Shown here one piece after another: positions 34,038 through 44,947 of a stretch of 64,000 bases of DNA. The notes beneath the pieces were generated by a model, which searched no databases, was not told where the DNA came from, and was given only the letters and a program-made list of their open reading frames with translations. The stretch is from positions 6,487,205 through 6,551,204 of the forward strand of contig NC_083345.1 in assembly GCF_019175385.1 (NCBI RefSeq), read 5' to 3'. Both the position numbers and the translations under genes were made by a program. Every line of letters starts with the position of its first letter. Within the stretch, counting starts at the first letter, position 1. The stretch comes from Lycium barbarum (taxonomy: Eukaryota > Streptophyta > Magnoliopsida > Solanales > Solanaceae).

Positions 34038-34889
34038 ACACAGTCAAGGGTAGATGTAGTGTAGAATTTATGGGTTCCAGCTTTAGTTCATAGCCAGGGT
34101 GGAGCTACAAACCTGTCTACGAGTTTGGCAGAACTAGTACCTTTAGTCCGAGCTCTGCATTTGTTTGAAAGTTCACTTAATATGTACAGTATTTGTTTTT
34201 AAAAATGTTCACTCAATATGTATAAATAGTTTATGAACCTATTATGCACTTTTTTAGAATCCAAAACTCATAAATTCAAAGTTTTAGCTCCACCATAGCG
34301 GCCCAAATTTTGTATTTGTGTTTAAAAGTTCACTTACTATGTGTAAATCATTTATCTTGAACCCATTAAGCTGACTTTTCTAGAATCCAAAAAAACATAA
34401 ACTCAAAATCTTATCTCCGCCTCTGCTCATACCCTGTATGTATTTAAAAAAACCCATCTAAAAATAATAGATTGTGATAGAATTTTGAACTCCAATCAAT
34501 CAATCAAATCCTGGATCCGCCATTGATTACATCATCACCTCTAAAATTGAGTCTTCCCAATCACCATCAGTGGATAAAATCGTAGAAGTATCCTCTCTTC
34601 AGTGTTTTTTTTTACCTTGAACTTACTCCTATGAATTAATGTATCCATGGGCAAATTCCTATTTTTAATCAAGCAATTTTGTTATTGGGAATGATTCCTT
34701 GTCACACTAGCTAGCAAGCGAATGAATGTTTCTATTGCTGATTATCTTTACAATTTCGTTCACTGATTAAAAGAAAAAAGCAGAGAGATTCTTCTTCTGT
34801 TACTCCCTCCTTCCCAAAACAACCGTTGCTTTAGTTCATTTCACACTAATAAGTAGTTCTTTTATATTAGGTATAGTTAAAAACAATTA
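34038..34889. other. intergenic region after lipase copy 3
   Basis: No gene is seen. Two similar blocks of about 120 bp (aaaagttcactta.tatgtgtaaat, about 34170-34280 and 34320-34430) form a diverged direct repeat. Confidence 0.45.
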
Positions 34890-35190
34890 CTTTCTCCGTC
34901 CATTTTTACTTATCGTATATTAACTTCACACACCCTTAAAGAGCCATAAGAATGACAATTTTACTATATCATTCCTAATTATTATCAAGTCATCTAATGA
35001 TTAAAATCAATCAAGTATACTTTAAAAATTGTGCAACTACTAACAATTTCTTGAAGTTTCCAACCCAATAATTAATAATAAGAATAAAATAGAAATAAAT
35101 GATAAATTATCTCTTGATTTTCCAAACCGAATAAGTAAATATAGACAACTATTTTTAATATACATGAGAAGTAAAAATGAACGGAGGGAG
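34890..35190. mobile_element. Stowaway-like MITE, 301 bp
   Basis: The ends CTTTCTCCGTCCATTTTTAC and, inverted, GTAAAAATGAACGGAGGGAG are flanked by TA dinucleotides (34888-34889 and 35191-35192), the signature of Tc1/mariner-type Stowaway MITEs. Confidence 0.85.
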
Positions 35191-35191
35191 T

Positions 35192-35868
35192 ACTGGTTTT
35201 TATCTTGAATTCCTAAAGCTAACACCTATTTGGGACAATTTTTTCCTGCTAAAGCGGCACTTATTTTATGACTGAGGTCTGAGGGAGCAGTATTCTGAAG
35301 AAATCTACAGAAAAGAAAGAAGTTATGCAGCAATCACGAATTTGTGTAATGCCCGTTTTTGGTACCGGAGAAAACCCGTTACCAAAATATTTCTTGGGAT
35401 CAAACCTGATAGTGATCATTATTCATTACCCAACTAATTTGAATTCACAAAATAAGTGAAATCACACTGATTATTTAAATAATACATAATTTATTAAGTA
35501 CTTCAGTAAAAACACTTTCTAGAAGTGTACAATTAACTAAATCACCCGAAACCTAAATCTTCTTGACTTCAATATAATATTTTTATAATCGAACCCCTAA
35601 CCACTTTTTTTAAAGGGGAACCACCCAGATCCAGATAAAAAATCCCTAACCACTTTCAAGATTTTGGCTGTTACCACAATTCCTGCTAATACATAACAGT
35701 AGGCCCTTATAATAGTGTTTTGATTATTACCTACAATTATTTGTAGTCATTTAAGGAACACTAATGTGCTCAAGTTGATTTAACTTTAGTTCCAACTAGC
35801 AACCTAATTAATTTCTAAAGTAGCTGGACCATTGATCTAGTAAACTAAAATATAGAAGCATCATATTC
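35192..35868. other. upstream region of lipase copy 4
   Basis: No ORF or RNA gene is recognised. Blocks such as aaccactttcaagattttggctgttacc are shared with the upstream regions of copies 1-3. Confidence 0.45.
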
Positions 35869-36039
35869 TAGTTGTTAGAGCACAACTTGTGATGTGTAGG
35901 CTAGGTACACATCACATTTTCGAATCCTATCACCAACAAAAGCCTGGTATTTAAGTGGAGAAAGATAGAAGGGCGGGTCGATTATTCACCGAACTTCGAA
36001 TCGTGCATCGCTAGCCTTCACAGATTATCGAAAAAAGTA
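35869..36039 (+). mobile_element. SINE-like insertion upstream of lipase copy 4, 171 bp
   Basis: The block contains a B-box-like TTCGAATCC after a tRNA-like start (GTTGTTAGAGCAC) and ends in a short A run. It is flanked by an 18 bp imperfect TSD: tatagaagcatcatattc at 35851-35868 and tatagaagcattagattc at 36040-36057. Copy 3 lacks it at the equivalent place (near 29970). Confidence 0.8.
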
Positions 36040-36329
36040 TATAGAAGCATTAGATTCAGATACTGACGTTCAATCTCAAAGAAAATTACAGAAAGAATGT
36101 AAGAGACTCCATATCATCAAGTTCAAGTTTTTCTTAAAAAAATAAAAATAAATAAAGAGTAGGAGAAATGGCAATGAATGTTCAAAGAGAATTTTGCAAA
36201 TTAAAAAAAAAAAAAAAAAAAGACTTAGGCTACCTAATGAGTAATATAAAGTCATATAATCAGTAGGCCAAGAAGCACAATTTTCACACCAACCTAAGTG
36301 CAATTCTTGTTATCGCAATCCCCAAAACT

Positions 36330-38494
36330 ATGATCCTCTCCCATTCTAGAATAACTTTCTTCTTAAATGGACAAAAGCCAAACAAAAATGCTATTCCAGA
36401 CAGTACTAGACTCTTTTTCCCAAGGCAGAGAAACAAAGAAGGTACTAGTAGAAACTCCTTCAAATGCGCTATCTCCGAGAATGACTCCCTTTCTCCTATT
36501 TCAAAGCTCCAGAGCAAAGGCAACAAATTTCATGACCATGAAGAGATTGCCATGGCTAAAGAATCCGAGGCAATATTAGCAAATAAATGGAAAGACATAC
36601 ATGGTCGAAATGATTGGGAAGGCATGCTTGATCCTATCGATCTCCTGTTACGAACAGAGCTAATACGTTACGGAGATATGGCACAAGCATGTTACGATGC
36701 ATACGATTTGGATCATAACTGTAAGATTGATCCTAGTCTGTTTTTCAAAATTACTGGCCGTTCAAACCAGGGCTATGATGTAACCAGCTATATTTACTCC
36801 AAGTGCCTCACTCATTCAATTTGGCCTAGTGATTGGAATCACCAAGCAAATTGGATTGGCTATGTTGCAGTATCAAATGATGAGTATTCTGCATATTTAG
36901 GTCGACGAGACATAACGATTGTTTGGCGTAAAACAGTGAAAGATGTTGAGGAGATAGCAGATCTCATGGACTTCCAAAGACCAGCTAGAGATTACAACAT
37001 GCCTAGCCGTGATCCAACAATCAGAATAGAAGCTGGATTCTTAAACGTATACACGAGAAAAGACGATCAGTGCAACTTATGCAAGTTATCATCAAGGGAA
37101 AAGGTTTTAGATGAAGTTAAGACGCTGATAGATCGATATTCGAATGAGGAAATCGGCATAGCTATAACAGGACACAGCTTGGGAAGTGCTTTAGCTATAA
37201 TAAATGCTTATGACATTGCAGAGATTGGACTAGATGTACGCGAAGACGGACGCGTTATCCCTATATGTGTCTTCTAATTCTCAGGGCCAAGAGTTGGCAG
37301 TATTAGATTTAAGCAACGGGTTGAAGGATTGGGAGTGAAGGTTTTAAGAGTAATAGACAAACATGATCAGGTTCCAACAAGATTACTTCAAAAACTTGGA
37401 GAATTCTTCTCTCCTTGGTGTTACTGGCATGTTGGTGAGGAGCTCTTTTTGGATCACAACATATCTCCTTCCATAAGAGAGATGCATAATCTTACATATA
37501 TCCATGATTTGGAGGTTCACCTGCATTTACTCGACTGGTTAGTACAATTTTCTTATCATTTCTGTAGATGTTATATCAAATATTTCTGAATTCTGATTAC
37601 AGACAAGTTTTCTCTGTCAAAAGCCCGGCTCTGCTGTGAGCTATCACTAGTCTTAACACCAGACAATATCAGTTTTTTCATCTAACTCTAATGGATTAAC
37701 TTCACTTTTTTCATCTAAATCTTTAACTCTATAAAATTATAGTAATGTTTTTCTCCTTACCTAGCCCGACAGGAGCAACAGTATTCCTATTTACCAATTA
37801 CTATCCATGTAGCTTGAATCTCTAACTACTGGTAGGTGTGAAATGTGTTCTAACACTATAGCAAGCCTCATTGATCTGCCCCTCCGCCGTCCTTTTTTAA
37901 ATAATCGTGATGTTCGGGTCAACTTGCAAATGTGATAAAGGGTCCGACCTCTAGATCCGCACTAGTATCAGGTACCTGCACCCGAGTTTGAGCAACATGG
38001 AGCACAACTACCGGGTAACTCTATCCTCCAGGACTTCGACATATGGAAGTAAATCAACTACTTAGTATTTTTGCCTCTTGTGGGGTTTGAACCTGCGACC
38101 TCATAGTTCTTAACCCGTTGCATTGATCACTAGGTGCACCCTACGGGGCCCTCCTCTGTCCTTGCCTTGTACTTGTCGTAAAATTATTGTTTTTACTCCT
38201 ATATTTGTACACATCTACAACATGGTTTCACAAGATTTTGATACTAGATATGCCAATATTAACAATATGTTCATATAAACGAGCAGGTTTCAAGGGAAAG
38301 GGAAAGGATTTTCGCTTCGAAATCGGAGGGACGTAGATTTGGAGAATGCAATTACTGATCTCAGGAAGCATATTGCGATGGTCAAGGGGGACACAGAATC
38401 CATAAAGCACGCTGGTAACTTGAAAAGACAGTATCTTCGACAACATCGTCTAAAGAATCATTTCCCTAAAGAAGATGAACACCAACCATCATAA
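36330..38494 (+). pseudogene. class I phospholipase A1 (PLA1-Igamma / DAD1-like), copy 4, one nonsense codon
   Basis: Exon 1 is 36330-37537 and exon 2 is 38287-38494, a phase-2 junction with donor gt at 37538 and acceptor ag at 38285-38286. The spliced frame is 472 codons including the terminal stop, and is open except for a TAA at 37275-37277, where copies 1-3 have a Ser codon after CVF. The N-terminal 70 residues look like a plastid transit peptide. Then follow NDWEGMLDPIDLLLRTELIR, RRDITIVWRKTVKD, GHSLGSALAIINAYDIAEIG, VIDKHDQVP and LHLLD. The Gly of the ITIAWRGT motif is Lys here, and about ten residues after HDQVP are missing in frame. The exon 2 tail is unlike copies 1-3 (KGDTESIKHAGNLKRQYLRQ). 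Upstream of the stop the product would retain the GHSLG serine but lack the catalytic Asp and His. Confidence 0.88.
37895..38148 (-). mobile_element. SINE in the intron of lipase copy 4, 254 bp
   Basis: On the minus strand a tRNA-like head with A-box-like CCTAGTGATCAATGCAAC and B box GGTTCAAACC is followed by an unrelated body and an A/T-rich tail (ttttttaaataat on the plus strand). The 15 bp TSD has two mismatches: ccctccgccgtcctt at 37880-37894 and ccctcctctgtcctt at 38149-38163. Copies 2 and 3 have uninterrupted sequence here. Confidence 0.85.
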
Positions 38495-38732
38495 GAGTGG
38501 ACAAAGCCGTAGTTGTGGTGTCCGAGCCAACTTGCGAGCACTTCGATTAATTAATTCTACGCGGACCCAGTAAATCACGGTCGTGGGGGACCATTACATT
38601 TAATTTATTTGTCGCTTGCTCATAAAGTTTGGTAATAATGATATATTTGGTCGATTCTGAATTAGTTTAGTTCAATATAATATTATTTTTGTTTTTTAAA
38701 TAGTTAAAACGGCCAATTCGATATGGTTTTCT

Positions 38733-38934
38733 CTCCTAATTCCATTTTATTGAGTAAAATTAGAAGAAAATACATTGAGCATAAACTAATTGAAGATGAC
38801 TTGAAAAAAAAGTGGAAGATTGTCAAGGGGGACGTAGAGTACATTAAAAGCTTTGGGAACACGAAAAACCAGTATCGTCAAAAACTTCGTCTCAAGAACC
38901 ATTCCCCTGCAAACGATGAACACCAACCATCATA
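38733..38934 (+). pseudogene. extra copy of lipase exon 2 downstream of copy 4
   Basis: The block repeats the C-terminal exon of copy 4. On DNA level, gtcaagggggac(a/g)(c/t)aga(a/g)t and catcgtct/cttcgtctcaagaa lead to the identical ending gatgaacaccaaccatcataa. Shared downstream sequence (gtccgagcca.cttgcgagca) continues to about 39010. It has no exon 1 and looks like a tandem duplication of the gene's 3' end. Confidence 0.8.
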
Positions 38935-38940
38935 AGTGTG

Positions 38941-39713
38941 GACAAATCCCTCTCTTCAGTGTTAGCGGAGTCCGAGCCAGCTTGCGAGCATTTCGACTAA
39001 TTAACTCTATCCATCAAAGTTGGAACAAGTGGGAAGAAATCACTTGCTTGGATTACCTGCTACCTGTCCCCAGGGGTATGACAATGGAAAAATTGAATCG
39101 AAATTCATGTATCTCCATGTCAATATACTTAATTAAGGAAAAGAAAATGCTACCTCTGCTTCAATCTAACTACATAACATTTATTGTTATGGTTTCTTGT
39201 TCCATTAGAAACAAGCAGAGTAGTTGAGCACACTAATTCAAGATTGTTACATGACTCAATTTAATGGCTTTGGCCCAAAAATTTAACGGGAAACTGGAAA
39301 TTACAGTAGGGCATACTAAGTGAACTTTTTAACTCACTACAGTCTGACAAAAATTACTAAGTTCCGCCGAAACCGTAACTAATGATGTGGATTCATCCCT
39401 GGCGCAATATCTACCAAAATGCAACCTAACAAATACTAGGAGAAAATGAAAATACATTTTGTGTACTAAGTCTTGGCTTAGTTATATACTATTAAACAAA
39501 AACACAGAATTCTTAATAAACAACAGATAAGGGGTGCAAAACAAGCAACCAAAAGCATCCGAGTTTACAAAAAGCATATAAAGGTAACAAGAACATGCAA
39601 CAAGAAGTTTTCTTCTTGCAAATGTCCCATCAAATGAATATTTAAGCAAAGGAGAAACTGAAATAGTACATTCTTAATACACTGATATTAATAATGGTCA
39701 ATGAGGCTGAGGT
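38941..39713. other. spacer between the lipase cluster and the DRIP-like gene
   Basis: About 38941-39230 is still related to the lipase 3' flank. 39360-39713 is the 3' flank of the DRIP-like gene and is repeated at about 54724-55060. No separate gene is seen. Confidence 0.5.
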
Positions 39714-40430
39714 TTATAATTTGCGAGCATATGTAAAAACCATCACAAAATCTTTAGCAGAACCTCCAACTTTTGCCTTTCTAATTTCAGAGTTAGGTGC
39801 TGCACGTAACCACATATCTTTTAGTTGATGCAGTTGCTGCTCAGGACGCAATGGTATGCCCAACATGCGAACCTCCACCTGCAAAAATTAGGTGTCATGC
39901 GGATGCTAATAAAGTAAATCTTGAATGACCATAATCAGATGTCACTCTAAGTAATTACCTCGTCCTCTCTCTGGAGAGTCAGTTTTATTGCAAGATACTT
40001 CTTTATGTAGGAAACAGGCATATTCACATCCCTATTTAACCATAAAAAGATGTATAACATGTTCATGGAAGTTGTTAAGAGACACATAGGAAAGTAAAAG
40101 ACGTATAGTATAAAAGAGAATACTATCTTTTGTATGAGGTAAACTTTCTATTACACAAAAGGAGGAAAATGACTTCCCCCACGTTTCGACAGAATTAAGT
40201 TAATTTCCATCACAATTATCTCAATTCTTAATTTCATATTACTGCTTTAACCAACACTTAGACATTATTATCAATCTTAATACTGAAACCCACAAGCTAA
40301 TTAAAAAACTTACATGATCTTTATGTAGCGGGAAGAAATCTGTGGTAAGGGTGATGGACATTCTCTGAAACAACAAGCACAAAAAAATAATCATCTTATT
40401 ATGTATAGATTATTACACACACACACACAC

Positions 40431-40466
<36 letters not shown>

Positions 40467-43400
40467 TGTCAAGATTAAACCAAGTACTTCTCTTGAACTT
40501 ATTATTTAAGAGTTATAAGAATGTCATACTTTCTTATAAGATATCAACACTAAACTCAAGAAGACTTTTTAACTTATTTTTAAAAGAAAAAGTGAAGGCA
40601 TAGAAAACTCACGGCTTATCAGATGCAACCAAAGTGAGCCAAATGGGATGGACTCTTGCATTCAGTCTAGCACCACTGCTTGTCGCTGCAGCCTCATGAG
40701 TAACTCGTACTTGTTGCACATTATTTGATGATCCAACACCACCAGCAACAGGAATACTATTTGATTCTTTTTTCTTTCTGCCACGTCGTCCCTTTTTCCC
40801 TTTTCCTTTGTCATTATTGTTATTGTTATTATTGCTACTTGATGGTGCAGGTACTTCTGCAACTGGAACAACATTTGATTTCTTTTCCTCTTTTTGATGA
40901 ACAATATTCTGTTTGCTAACTTTGTGTTCCCTTGTTTTTGGACAAGGCACATACTCCTCGTCTCTATCATCGTCTTCATCCTCCTCTTCGTCTTTGTCAT
41001 TAAAATTGATTAGTGGAGTGAAGGTTGCAACAGGCTCTGAGGATTTGGATTTGTTGGAACCTAAAGTGAGACCTTTATTAGTTACCAATGTGTTCAATGG
41101 TTCCCATAGGTCATTCATACCATCCAATGGTTCAGTACTTTTATTCTTCTTTGAGATAGTATCATTCTTTGAGGACTCAGTAGCACAAGCAGCACTCTCA
41201 ACCTTCTACAAGTGATGAAAAGAGTTAGTACACTTTTTTTATTGACCAAGGGAATTCAAAGTATTTAGAGAAATCAAGGGAATTCAATGTGTAATACATA
41301 ACTATATATACATACATTAAGATAATTTAATCTATTTACATAGTGTAATTTTTAGCTATGAGTTGTCAATTGACTCTCATTGGACAAGGGTAGCTCCGCC
41401 CCTGGATCTTGGTCCAACGATCAACAAAATATATAGTTAGAACTTAATTACAGAGACGCGTCAGTCATGCCAAGTTCCAGTTCAAATTACAAACAATGGT
41501 TTCAACTGAACTTAAAAAAGCCAACCTAGATCCAGCTTGGATTCCAACCATGTTACTCCCTCTATCTTGATTTATGTGATGCATTTTTAGTTTGTGTATA
41601 AAAGAATGATATCTTTTATATTCCAAAATACGTTAACTTTAGACATATGGCCCTTAATGAGTTTATTTATAACCACACAAATACATATAGCTTGTCTTAG
41701 ACCATAAGTTCAAAGTTTATTTTTTCTTAAATTTCGAGTCTGGCAGTGCATCACATAAATTTGGGAATGGAGGAGTAATTACATTCTCCTCCAGTTATTA
41801 TTAGCAAATGCCTTTAATTAGAAGTACATGAATGGATCAAAAGGTTCACTTCTCAGTGACACATGTTGAAAGTATTATGGGATAATTCAAAATAATGTTA
41901 CTACCTAATACTAACATGTATACATATGACTAAAACATAAAGTATAATTCACCAACCTGTTGTGTATTTTTAGTAGTTGCTTTGCCAGAAAGAAGAGGAA
42001 TGCATGAACTTCCTGGCTGATGATCTTCCTTTATCTGAGTATTAACCTCAACATTGTTAAATTTGGATGAATCTTGAAATTGCAGAGCATTATTATTAGC
42101 ATTTCGCGATTTGCCTCTTCTTCTTCTTCCAGTACCCGAAATGTTCTGCTGAACCGGAACTTGATCATCAACAGGTGTAGTATTTACTAAGGAAGCAATT
42201 GATTTCTCCTTTCTCCTTGAACTTGTAGCAACAGCAGCAGCAGCAGGCAATGGATTATCAATGAGCATGTTGGCACTCTTATTATTATCACCATCCTCAT
42301 GAGCTAACTTTTTGGTTTCGCCTTTTTTCGAGTTATCTTGGATTAGTCCACGCTCAATGTATTCTCTTCTTTTAGTTGAGAATATGTCTCTGATCTCTTG
42401 GACTTGGTGATCAGGCCTGTAAAAATTAAGCATTATGACAAATGATCAGTATATGCATTCACTAGTGTTCTTGTCAAAATAAAAGCTTGAAGGTTGAACC
42501 TATCAAAATAAAAATCCAGACTCCACCTCTAATTGTTTTCTCTACTAAATATACTTATAGCTAGGCCATGAACAAACTGGCAATAATTTTAGCATTTCAG
42601 TGTCTAATTTCTTCATCTTCTTCATTCTTAGAAGATTAAATGGAAAAGAATAAAGTAGTTGGTAAAGCCAAGATCAAAAGACAATGAATCCTGATCCCAC
42701 CGGCACTTGAACTGAGTGACTGGATCAGTTTCAGTGCATCTTGGCTATTTCATCGGATACCTATTACTTCTCACCAACACATATACTGAGTTACTATTTC
42801 CACCGTAAGCATATAGGAAGAATCGCCTGTGCATTTTGTTCTTTCCTGCAACGACTCGGAACTCTAAAATATTTTCTATAAATAAGGTTGTATAATCAAT
42901 ACTCCTCCCTCTGTCCCAATTTATGTGAAAGTGTTCAAAGTACAAAGGTTAAAATACTTAATTTTGACTATAATTCAGATATAAATTCTTCAAATTTCTA
43001 AAAAAATAAGTTTACATATTTAATTTTTTTTTTAAAAGTACTACAAGTCAAGCGAATGATTCAAAATATTTTAAAAAGTTTGATAAAAGTTATGTTGTTT
43101 GATTTCCAGAACAGTAACACTTTCACATCAGATGGGACGGAAGGAGCATATAGTAACTCCATTTGTTCCACCTTAAGTGATACGATTTGTATCACGAAAG
43201 TTAAACCATCTAATTTTTGGTTCAATTCGGACTTAAAATTTTCATGCTTTTGAAATAAAATTTACTTATTGAAAACTATATAAAATATTATAAATTACAA
43301 TAATTACTAATTCATCATATTTAAAATGCTGAAAAATCGAATAGTATTTGTGTCACATAAAGTGATACCTAATTTTCTGCAGTGGGGCAACACCTAGATC

Positions 43401-44152
43401 CAGGTTGCAAACTGGACAAACATGCAATTTCTCTTCTGATATCTTCCTGGTTATGCACTTCTTGCAAACTGTGAAACATTTATAGATAAATTAATCAGAT
43501 TTCATAAAAAATCATAAAACCCCCAATTATTACACACAAAATTATCTACTTTAATTTTCCCCCCATAAAAATAAAGAACTTTGATAGATAACAAATTCTT
43601 GTGGTGAGAAGTAACGCTTTTATATCTAGCATGTATGACATGGAATTTTCAAGCTGAAGATTCGATTTTGAATTAATATAGATCTGAAATTTAGGGCAAA
43701 AAAGAAGAAGAAAAATTGTTGAACCACGCAAAATTCACCTCTTTTGATAGCTAGAAGAAAAAAAAATCCAAAAAAAAAAAAAAAAGTTAAAGAGTTTAAT
43801 CAAGAACCGTGAGCTGTGCTAGATTAAAAGTCCGTGCAAAGACCTACATCATATAAACCTTAAAAATGACACAAACTTCACTGAAAAACATTGGAAAGAA
43901 CGTCAAAAAAATAAAATCTAAAACTTCAAGATCATGAAATCACTAGGAAAAACGATTTATCAACGACACTGAAATAAAAAAAGAAACCCAAAACAGATTA
44001 AATTAATTTTCTGTTTGACAGAAAAATATTAAAATTTCCCCACATCTGTGACAACATTCTTCAATAATGGTAACTTTTTTGCATAGCTTTTTGCAAATTT
44101 CGCATGTTAAAACACTCTTGAGACTCGCTTGCCGTGTAGCAAAATCATCCAT
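39714..44152 (-). CDS. RING E3 ubiquitin ligase, DRIP-like, seven exons, 516 aa
   Basis: Exons on the minus strand: 44152-44044, 43468-43369, 42416-41957, 41205-40613, 40364-40314, 40031-39959 and 39878-39714. All introns are GT-AG and the frame is continuous (1551 nt). Residues C17, C20, C33, H35, C38, C41, C54 and C57 form a C3HC4 RING (CEIC...CCHRFCKKC...CPVC), followed by RPDHQVQEIRD, the signature of DRIP1/2. The middle (about 70-400) is low complexity: an acidic block DKDEEEDEDDDRDEEY, an Asn run and a basic stretch GKGKKGRRGRKKK that could be a nuclear signal. The C-terminus (about 405-516, HPIWLTLVA to FVMVFTYARKL) resembles the ubiquitin-like RAWUL domain. Family knowledge: Arabidopsis DRIP1/2 ubiquitinate DREB2A in the nucleus and restrain drought and heat responses. 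The assignment to DRIP rather than another RING-RAWUL protein is from motif recognition. The RING exon is short and the C33-C34-H35 spacing is normal. The ATG at 44152 is chosen because an upstream ATG (about 44165) runs into a stop after five codons. Confidence 0.9.
40413..40462. repeat. (CA)n-(A)n microsatellite in intron 4 of the DRIP-like gene
   Basis: About nine CA repeats are followed by roughly 28 A residues with one C interruption near the start. The run lies between exons 4 and 5. Confidence 0.9.
41556..41775. mobile_element. Stowaway-like MITE in intron 3 of the DRIP-like gene
   Basis: The ends CTCCCTCTATCTTGATTTATG and, inverted, CATAAATTTGGGAATGGAGGAG are flanked by TA on both sides (41554-41555 and 41776-41777). 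220 bp, non-coding. Confidence 0.8.
42902..43146. mobile_element. Stowaway-like MITE in intron 2 of the DRIP-like gene
   Basis: The ends CTCCTCCCTCTGTCCCAATT and, inverted, GATGGGACGGAAGGAG enclose further inverted words (ttatgtgaaagtgtt and aacactttcacat). TA is present on the left, CA on the right. Confidence 0.7.
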
Positions 44153-44785
44153 CTTCCTTCATAAACTGCAAGAAAGTATTAAAAAAATAAATATAAAAGG
44201 AAATCAAATCTTTTTTCCTTATAAGCCGACGCATATATACATTTCATTCTTTGCATGTAAACCATATATATACAAAAATCACTGCAAGAGAAAAAAAAAA
44301 AAAAGGTATAAAGAAGGAAAAAAGAATTGAGTAGGTACGTACCTTGTTTTCTTGATTGTTGATTTTGTGTTGTGTGTATATGGAAGTAAGGGGGTTACAT
44401 AGAAAGGGGAAGAAGTTTGAATTTTTTGGATTGTTAGAATAAAATGTGAAAGGGTTTTTGGTTTATCAATAACAATAGTAATAGTAATATGGACAAAATT
44501 AGTTTTGTGTAGATGATGATAATATTGAAACTCAACTGTTTCTTCCATAGCTTTAGCACCAATGTGAATGATACCAGCAGAATTCACCCTTTCAAAAGTG
44601 AAGAACCTGTGTATATTATACTATGGGCTATTCTTGTTTGTTTTACCCTCTTTTATTTTTGTAGGGTTGTGTCCAACTTACCTACAATCTAATTATTTTT
44701 GTTGAGTATTCGTTATTTCTCATTCGCACATGTATTGGGTGACTCTAGATATAAGCGGATTCATAATTTAAAGTTCATAAGTCCT
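44153..44785. promoter_or_regulatory. 5' flank of the DRIP-like gene
   Basis: The 5' leader and promoter lie here. Part of this sequence (tataagccgacgcatatatacattt, about 44220-44300, and ggaagtttgaattttttggattgtt, about 44410-44440) recurs near 53910-54110, 56560-56680, 57340-57440 and 61010-61080, so this flank was copied several times downstream. A minus-strand ORF at 44279-44587 has no recognisable domain and is probably leader sequence. Confidence 0.5.
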
Positions 44786-44792
44786 TACAACA

Positions 44793-44945
44793 GACATCAA
44801 GGTTGTGATAATTAAGTCATAAAACAATTTTTTGAACTCTTACAATAGACATCAAGGTTGTGATAATTAAGTCATAAAACAATTTTTTGAACTCTTACAA
44901 TAGACATCAAGGTTGTGATAATTAAGTCATAAAACAATTTTTTAA
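44793..44945. repeat. 55 bp tandem repeat, about 2.8 copies
   Basis: gacatcaaggttgtgataat starts at 44793, 44848 and 44903, nearly identical copies. The duplicated flanks at 54155-54200 and 57480-57530 contain a single copy, so the expansion is local. Confidence 0.9.
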
Positions 44946-44947
44946 AC

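Noticed and set aside
36330..37277. Copy 4 lipase as an intact 315-residue gene
   Set aside because: The frame stops at a TAA in the middle of the conserved domain, with homology continuing in the same frame and a proper intron and exon 2 downstream, so it is a nonsense allele rather than a short enzyme.
44279..44587. Minus-strand 102-residue ORF upstream of the DRIP-like gene
   Set aside because: Low-complexity and Phe/Leu-rich, no domain. Lies in the gene's 5' flank, which is copied elsewhere without preserving the frame.
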